Assembly: GCA_036384655.1 (NCBI GenBank)
Contig: DASVLX010000210.1
Location: 1-29,644, forward strand
Length of the DNA: 29,644 nucleotides
Direction: 5' to 3'
Origin: DASVLX01 sp036384655
GTDB lineage: Bacteria > Actinomycetota > Actinomycetes > Mycobacteriales > Pseudonocardiaceae
Position 1 is the first letter of the stretch. Each line of letters starts with the position of its first letter. Below are positions 25,106 to 29,644 of this stretch, piece after piece. A model generated the notes under the pieces. The model did not search any database, was not told the DNA's origin, and saw only the letters and a list, made by a program, of their open reading frames with translations. The position numbers and the translations under genes are program-made.

Positions 25106-25155
25106 GTGATGAGTGGCGAGCGAAGTCATCAGTCGTTGTCCGAGGAGAAAGTGTT

Positions 25156-26016
25156 ATGACAGACCGAATGACCGGGACGGACGAACCGCCCGATCCCGCC
25201 ACAGACGGGCGGCCGGTTCGCGATAATGAACCAACCCGCCGCAAGTTGATGGCCGCGCTGGCCAAAATGGGCATCACGGCCGGCGTCGGATTGGCGGCGG
25301 GAGGGCTCATCGATTACCGCCAGGAGGCGCACGCGGACGATTTTTCGGATGCCAAGAAGCCCGAGCACGCCTGGTGCATGGTCATCGATCTGCGCTACTG
25401 CGACGGGTGCCAGCAGTGCACGCTCGCCTGCCAGACGCGGCATCAGCTGCCCAAGGAACAGACCTGGATCAAGGTCTACACGATGACCGACGACGCGGGC
25501 GGCACATATCACATGCCGCGCCCGTGCATGATGTGCGAGGACCCGCCGTGCGTGAAGGTCTGCCCCGTCGGGGCGAACATCCACACCGACGATGGTCTCG
25601 TGCTGGTCGATCAGAACGTGTGTATCGGCAGCCGGATCTGCATGGCGTCGTGCCCGTACGACGCACGCTACTTCAACTGGAAAGAACCTCCGCCGGTCAA
25701 GCGGATGCCCATGCCGCCGAGCCCGGAAATGCCGGTGCCGCAGCAGAAGGGCACCGTCGGAAAATGCGTGTTCTGCGCCGACCGGTTGCCGCACGGGGAG
25801 CTGCCCGCCTGTGTGATCGGCTGCCCGATGGGCACGCTCTACATCGGTGACCTCGTCACCGACTTCGCCGTCAACTCGCACGGCGACACCATCAAAGTGT
25901 CGCAGTTCCTCCGTGACAACGACGCCGTGCGGTTCAGGGAAGAGGAAGGTACGAACCCGCGCGTCTACTACATCCTCGGCCACGGGCAGACCTGGGAGGC
26001 GGAGTCACAGTCATGA
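25156..26016 (+). CDS. Four-cluster iron-sulfur protein, NrfC/PsrB-like, with Tat signal
   Basis: This 286-residue protein has a Tat-type N-terminus (TRRKLMAALAKMG, 27-39, then a hydrophobic stretch to 52). It has four Cys groups typical of DmsB/PsrB/NrfC electron-transfer subunits: C82-C85-C88-C92, C124-C127-C132-C136, C156-S159-C162-C166 and C204-C207-C219-C223. In the third group the second Cys is Ser (CIGSRICMASCP, codon AGC at 25630-25632), so that cluster may be 3Fe-4S or altered. It should pass electrons between the quinol-site protein encoded next (ATGA overlap) and the cupredoxin or NosZ, outside the membrane. ATG 25156 follows GAGGAG by 8 nt. It occupies the place taken by NosG/NosR-type proteins in other nos clusters. 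Confidence 0.88.
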   Translation: MTDRMTGTDEPPDPATDGRPVRDNEPTRRKLMAALAKMGITAGVGLAAGGLIDYRQEAHADDFSDAKKPEHAWCMVIDLRYCDGCQQCTLACQTRHQLPKEQTWIKVYTMTDDAGGTYHMPRPCMMCEDPPCVKVCPVGANIHTDDGLVLVDQNVCIGSRICMASCPYDARYFNWKEPPPVKRMPMPPSPEMPVPQQKGTVGKCVFCADRLPHGELPACVIGCPMGTLYIGDLVTDFAVNSHGDTIKVSQFLRDNDAVRFREEEGTNPRVYYILGHGQTWEAESQS

Positions 26017-27998
26017 CCGACCAGAAGACTGCTCCAGACGTGCGCGAGCCCGACGCTAAAACGGCGGTGCTGCGGTCGTTCGGGCGGCCGGGACCGGGCT
26101 ACTGGCTGCTGCTCGCGGTGTTGGCGGCGGTCGTGGTGCTGGGATTGGTGGCATGGGTCGTGCAGCTGCGCGACGGCATGTCCGCCGCTGGCTACAGCAA
26201 CCAGGCGTTCTGGGCCGTCTATCTCGCCGATGTCGTCACGTTCATCGGTGTCAGTTACGGCGGTGCGGTGATCTCGGCGATCCTGCGGATCACCGGTACG
26301 AAGTGGCGCGCGCCGCTGACCAGGCTCGCGGAGGGCACCGCGGTGGTCACGGTGTTGATCGGCGCCCTGTTGATCCTGCCGCACCTCGGCAATCCGATCC
26401 GGGTCTGGGAACTGGTCACCCGGCCCAACCTGGCCTCCCCGGTGTTCTGGGACTTCGTCGCGGTCATGACCTACACGGCCGCGTCGATCGTGTTCTTCGT
26501 CCTGCCGCTGGTTCCGGACATGGCGATGCTGCGGAGCGGCGAGAGCGCGAGGCGTATCGGCCGGCGCCGCAGCCTGTATGCGGCGATGTCCCGAGGTTGG
26601 GTCGACTCGCCCAAGCAGCAGCGGGTGCTGCGCGGCGCGCTCGGCCTGATCTCGATCATGATCATCCCGCTGGCGGTGTCGGTGCACTCGGTGCTGTCCT
26701 GGGCGTTCTCGCTGGTGGACCGGCCATGGTGGCACGAGAGCATCTGGGCGCCGTATTTCGTCGTCGCCGCGCTGTATTCGGGCGTGGCACTGGTGATCCT
26801 GGTGGTCGCCTCGTACCGGCGCGCCTACCATCTCCAGGCGTTCATCACGGACCGGCATTTCGTGCGGCTTGGATTCATCCTGGCCGCCTTCGCGGCCACC
26901 TACCTCTACCTGACGTTCGCCGACCTGCTGCCCAACGGCTACGTCGGCAACGCCCAGGACTCCGCGGTGTTCCACGAGCTGCTCGTCGGCCGATACGCGA
27001 TCTGGTTCTGGCTCTTCGTCGTGGGCGGCGGCGTGGTGCCGCTGTTGCTCGTCGCGTTGCCGTGGACCAGGAACGCGCGAGGCATGGTCATCGCGTCGGT
27101 ACTCGTGGTACCCGCCATGTGGCTCAAGCGGATGCTGATGGTCATCGATCCCGCCAACTACAACCGGATCGACAACACCTTCGGTGCGTACCACTTCACC
27201 TGGGTGTCGATCTCGGTCACGCTGGCCGCACTGGCCGCGATCCCGTTGCTGCTCATGCTTCTCTTCCGGGTCGTGCCGCTGCTCGATATTCACGAGATCG
27301 AGGAGCTCGCACCGGCCGGGTCCACAGCGGAGCAGCCGGCGCCCATGCCGTGCCAGACCGCCGAGGGACAGGTCGCGACCGGCTCGGAGACCGCCATCGT
27401 GACACGACCAGCATCCGGTCGAACCCGTCGAGGCGGCAGGTTCGGCCGCATCTTGGGCGCCGGCGCCGTCGTGCTGGTCGCCTGCCTCGGTGTGCTCGGC
27501 GTGGGCATGGCCCGCCCGGCGCACGCCGACCCGGCACCCGCGACGACCACGGCGGCGACCCTCGTCACGGTCAGCGGCACCAACAGCGGCAGCACCGTCC
27601 GCCTCACGGCACGACTCACCACAGTGGACCATGCGGCGGTGCCGAAGGCCGTCATCCAATTCACCCAAAGCACTACGGAATTCGGTAAGCCGAGGTCCGT
27701 CCCCATCGGAACCGCGACGACCGACACGAACGGCACGGCGGAACTCGTCTACCAGTCGACCGTGGCCGGCCGGCAGCAGTTCGGCGCCACCTACGCCGGT
27801 GGCACCGGACTGGCGACCGCCACCTCGACCACCACGGTTGACGTGCAGACCGCCCAGTCCGCATACCACCCGGCACCGCCGAAGCCGCTGGCATCCGTCG
27901 GCTGGGCGACGGTGGCCGCCCTGCTCGTGGTCGTGGCGCTGGTCTGGATCACTCTTATCGCGCAGGTGGTGCGCGTGTTCCGGGTGTGCAGGCAATGA
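26013..27998 (+). CDS. NrfD/PsrC-like quinol-interacting membrane protein with Ig-like extension
   Basis: This 661-residue protein has three parts. Residues 28-425 contain about ten membrane helices with NrfD/ActC features (WAVYLADVVTFIGVSYGGAV, LRITGTKWRAPLTRLAEGTA, LPHLGNPIRVW, ELLVGRYAIWFW). Residues 426-475 are a polar linker. Residues 470-506 then look like an internal signal peptide (RTRRGGRFGRI, hydrophobic core, AHA-D). A single Ig-like beta domain (515-612) and a final membrane helix (627-652) follow. The first part should exchange electrons with menaquinol and partner the iron-sulfur protein. The Ig-like part would face outside and might dock NosZ or the cupredoxin; this is inference. 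The fusion is read directly as one open frame. It is the last gene of the operon. Confidence 0.85.
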   Translation: MTDQKTAPDVREPDAKTAVLRSFGRPGPGYWLLLAVLAAVVVLGLVAWVVQLRDGMSAAGYSNQAFWAVYLADVVTFIGVSYGGAVISAILRITGTKWRAPLTRLAEGTAVVTVLIGALLILPHLGNPIRVWELVTRPNLASPVFWDFVAVMTYTAASIVFFVLPLVPDMAMLRSGESARRIGRRRSLYAAMSRGWVDSPKQQRVLRGALGLISIMIIPLAVSVHSVLSWAFSLVDRPWWHESIWAPYFVVAALYSGVALVILVVASYRRAYHLQAFITDRHFVRLGFILAAFAATYLYLTFADLLPNGYVGNAQDSAVFHELLVGRYAIWFWLFVVGGGVVPLLLVALPWTRNARGMVIASVLVVPAMWLKRMLMVIDPANYNRIDNTFGAYHFTWVSISVTLAALAAIPLLLMLLFRVVPLLDIHEIEELAPAGSTAEQPAPMPCQTAEGQVATGSETAIVTRPASGRTRRGGRFGRILGAGAVVLVACLGVLGVGMARPAHADPAPATTTAATLVTVSGTNSGSTVRLTARLTTVDHAAVPKAVIQFTQSTTEFGKPRSVPIGTATTDTNGTAELVYQSTVAGRQQFGATYAGGTGLATATSTTTVDVQTAQSAYHPAPPKPLASVGWATVAALLVVVALVWITLIAQVVRVFRVCRQ

Positions 27999-28015
27999 TC
28001 GACGGCGGTGCCGTT

Positions 28016-28054
28016 GGAATGGACCGCGACGCGCCCCGCGTCGCGGTCCATTCC
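28016..28054 (+). terminator. 18-bp perfect hairpin ending the nos operon
   Basis: Positions 28016-28033 and 28037-28054 are perfect 18-nt complementary arms (GGAATGGACCGCGACGCG and its reverse complement) around the loop CCC, 17 bp after the last nos gene. No T-run follows. It separates the nos unit from tatB. Confidence 0.85.
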
Positions 28055-28115
28055 GGACCGTCATTCTCGCGGCACGGACGATTGGGACGCGCCGACGTAC
28101 GGAGGTGGTCAAGCG

Positions 28116-28580
28116 ATGTTTAACATCTCGGGGCCCGAGTTCCTCGTTCTCATCGCCGCCGGGCTGTTCATTCTCGGCCCGGAACGGTTGCCCGGCGCGG
28201 CCGCCTGGCTCGGGCGCGCGGCTCGGCAGGCGCGTGACTACGTCAATGGTGCGCAGCAGGAGCTGACGAAGGACCTGGGACCGGAGATCGACGAAATACG
28301 CAAGCCGCTGCAGGAGCTGCGGCAGTTGCGCAGTCTCGATCCCCGGCGCGCGATCGCCCAGACCCTGCTGGACGCGACCGGCGGTTATGACCCGCGCGAG
28401 GACCTGAACCTGAAGCGCTATCTCGATGGCCCCGACAAGACCAACGGCGGTGGCGGAACCAACGACACCAACGGCTCTGGTGTCGCCAAGCCGAATAGCC
28501 ACGCGTTGACACAGCCGCCAAAGTCGGAACGTCCACTCGGACCAGACGAGCTGCCCCCGTTCGACTCGGACGCGACCTGA
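28116..28580 (+). CDS. tatB: Twin-arginine translocase subunit TatB
   Basis: This 154-residue protein starts MFNISGPEFLVLIAAGLFIL, then GPERLPGAAAWLGRAARQAR. That is the single N-terminal membrane helix with the polar residue at position 8, the GPERLP hinge and the amphipathic helix of TatB. The C-terminal half (about 95-154) is a charged, Gly/Asn/Pro-rich tail as in actinobacterial TatB. TatB binds twin-arginine signals with TatC. ATG 28116 follows GGAGGTGG by 7 nt. No tatA or tatC is next to it. Its position beside several Tat-signal proteins (NosZ, NosL, the iron-sulfur protein) may be functional, or this may be the chromosomal tatB by chance. Confidence 0.88.
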   Translation: MFNISGPEFLVLIAAGLFILGPERLPGAAAWLGRAARQARDYVNGAQQELTKDLGPEIDEIRKPLQELRQLRSLDPRRAIAQTLLDATGGYDPREDLNLKRYLDGPDKTNGGGGTNDTNGSGVAKPNSHALTQPPKSERPLGPDELPPFDSDAT

Positions 28581-28639
28581 GGCTGCCCAGGCTCGCCGGC
28601 CGGGCGGGCTGTCCGGTCGACGCGGCGCGGTAGACCTTG

Positions 28640-29644
28640 TCAGTTCGTGACATGGCGTCGGGCCCGGACCACGGTGCCCACGGTCAGGCCGAGAAACAGC
28701 AGGATCGCCACCTCGTTCAATACACCGCCGACCTGCCAGGCGGTCAGGTCACCCACCGCGTCGCCGCCAATCAGTCGCAGCGCCAGCGAGGCGTGTAGCA
28801 GCACGAGTGGTAGGTAGGCGGCGATCGGGTGGTAGGGCATCCGCACGCGTAGCACGGCCGGCACGATCACCGGCGCGTGCGCGAACACCATCGAGAACAC
28901 AAAGCCCAGGAAGACCGCGTGCAGCATGGCGTCGTAGGCGTAACCGTCCACCAGTCGGCCGATCACCAGCCACAGTCCACCGGCCACCGCCAGCCACATG
29001 TACCCGGCCGCCAGCGCGACGGCCATGTACCGGGTGACGCCCCGCATGCGGATCGTGCGACGCACGATGTCGTGGCCGGCCAACCACACGGCCAATCCGA
29101 GCAGGCCGATGCCGGCCACCCGGACCCCGATCGCGGGTGCGACCACCGAGCTGGCCAGTCCGGCCAGCAGTACCGCGGCCACGCCGACGAACAGCGTCCG
29201 CCCACGCGTGCTGAGCGCGATCAGCCGCGAAAGCTCGAGTCTTTCCCCCGCGATGGTCAGCACCAGGAACCCGGCCAGCCACGGCACCAGCACTGGCATA
29301 TCCCGGCCGGACAGCCACAGCACCCCGGCCACACACCAGCAGGCCGCCCCCGCGGCCTCGGTCGCGTTGTGCCAGGAGGGTTGCAGACGGTGTAGTTCGG
29401 CGTACATCGCCAGCAGCCCGAACCCGGCCACGGCGACCAGTAGCTGGCCGGTACCCGTCGGAAGCCCGGCGACCAGCCACGCCGCGCCGATCCCACTGGC
29501 CGCCGGGACCAACCACGCCCAGCCGCGACCGAGCGCGACGGCTCGCTCGGCGGCGATCAGCGTGCCGAAGAATCCCAATGTCATCAGCATGCCGTGCAGC
29601 GCGGCCAGGTTGGTGTGGCCGGCCGGGACCGGCAGCGCCAGGCG
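28640..29644 (-). CDS. Polytopic membrane protein, NnrS-like (N-terminus outside window)
   Basis: The frame is open to the right window edge, so at least 334 residues are visible and the start lies beyond; an ATG at 29590 is internal to conserved-looking sequence. About ten membrane helices fill the protein. Two similar segments, LHGMLMTLGFFGTLIAAERA near the visible N-terminus and LHAVFLGFVFSMVFAHAP near the C-terminus, suggest an internal repeat with conserved histidines, reminiscent of NnrS-type haem/copper membrane proteins linked to nitric-oxide metabolism. Location next to a nos operon supports a denitrification role, but the family call is tentative. It converges on tatB with a 59-bp gap. 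Confidence 0.5.
   Translation of the reverse strand, partial: RLALPVPAGHTNLAALHGMLMTLGFFGTLIAAERAVALGRGWAWLVPAASGIGAAWLVAGLPTGTGQLLVAVAGFGLLAMYAELHRLQPSWHNATEAAGAACWCVAGVLWLSGRDMPVLVPWLAGFLVLTIAGERLELSRLIALSTRGRTLFVGVAAVLLAGLASSVVAPAIGVRVAGIGLLGLAVWLAGHDIVRRTIRMRGVTRYMAVALAAGYMWLAVAGGLWLVIGRLVDGYAYDAMLHAVFLGFVFSMVFAHAPVIVPAVLRVRMPYHPIAAYLPLVLLHASLALRLIGGDAVGDLTAWQVGGVLNEVAILLFLGLTVGTVVRARRHVTN

Noticed and set aside
25107..25131. TGATGA/TCATCA inverted repeat between the cupredoxin and iron-sulfur genes as a terminator
   Set aside because: The stem has only six pairs with a 13-nt loop and no T-run, in a 50-bp gap inside what looks like one operon. It is too weak to call.
25968..28502. 844-codon open frame antisense to the NrfD-like gene and tatB
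   Set aside because: It is antisense to two recognisable genes and across the 18-bp hairpin, and its composition is Arg/His/Gln-rich low complexity.

Overview
The window is high-GC DNA from an actinomycete. The evidence is strong third-position G/C bias, leaderless or GGAGG-led genes, type VII (ESX) secretion-type proteins, twin-arginine lipoproteins and TetR/oxidoreductase pairs. A member of Pseudonocardiales or a relative is my best guess, but there is no rRNA or other marker to fix the taxon. I found no tRNA or rRNA gene and no intact mobile element.

Region 1 (1-7665, plus strand) is a type VII secretion-associated cluster. It holds the C-terminal 1317 residues of a giant protein cut by the window edge, a duplicated YrhB-like plus papain-fold protein, an SseB-like T7SS-associated protein, and a leaderless lytic transglycosylase. 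A perfect hairpin closes it. Region 2 (7785-12337) holds a small membrane protein, a beta-carbonic anhydrase, and two successive divergent pairs of a zinc-free quinone-oxidoreductase-like MDR enzyme and a TetR regulator. The second pair has a perfect 17-bp palindrome inside a likely promoter.

Region 3 (12367-17850, minus strand) is a compact type I-E CRISPR locus. Its order of transcription is a short five-repeat array, a fused cas8e-cas11 (Cse1-Cse2) gene, cas7e, cas5e and cas6e. Cas3, Cas1 and Cas2 are not in the window. The last repeat ends only 28 bp before the cas8e start codon, so the array appears to lie in the 5' leader of its own effector mRNA.

Region 4 (18205-28054, plus strand) is a nitrous-oxide reductase operon of clade II character with unusual parts: nosZ (Tat lipoprotein signal), a nosB-like gene, a single gene encoding NosD fused through a transmembrane helix to NosF, nosY, nosL, a cupredoxin lipoprotein, a Tat-type iron-sulfur protein and an NrfD/PsrC-like quinol-site protein with an Ig-like extension. 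The likely scheme is that the NrfC/NrfD-like pair oxidises menaquinol and the cupredoxin carries electrons to NosZ, while NosDF/NosY and NosL supply or handle copper. No nosR is visible. An 18-bp perfect hairpin ends the operon. A tatB gene follows (the cluster encodes several Tat substrates), and then a convergent, truncated polytopic membrane protein that resembles NnrS.
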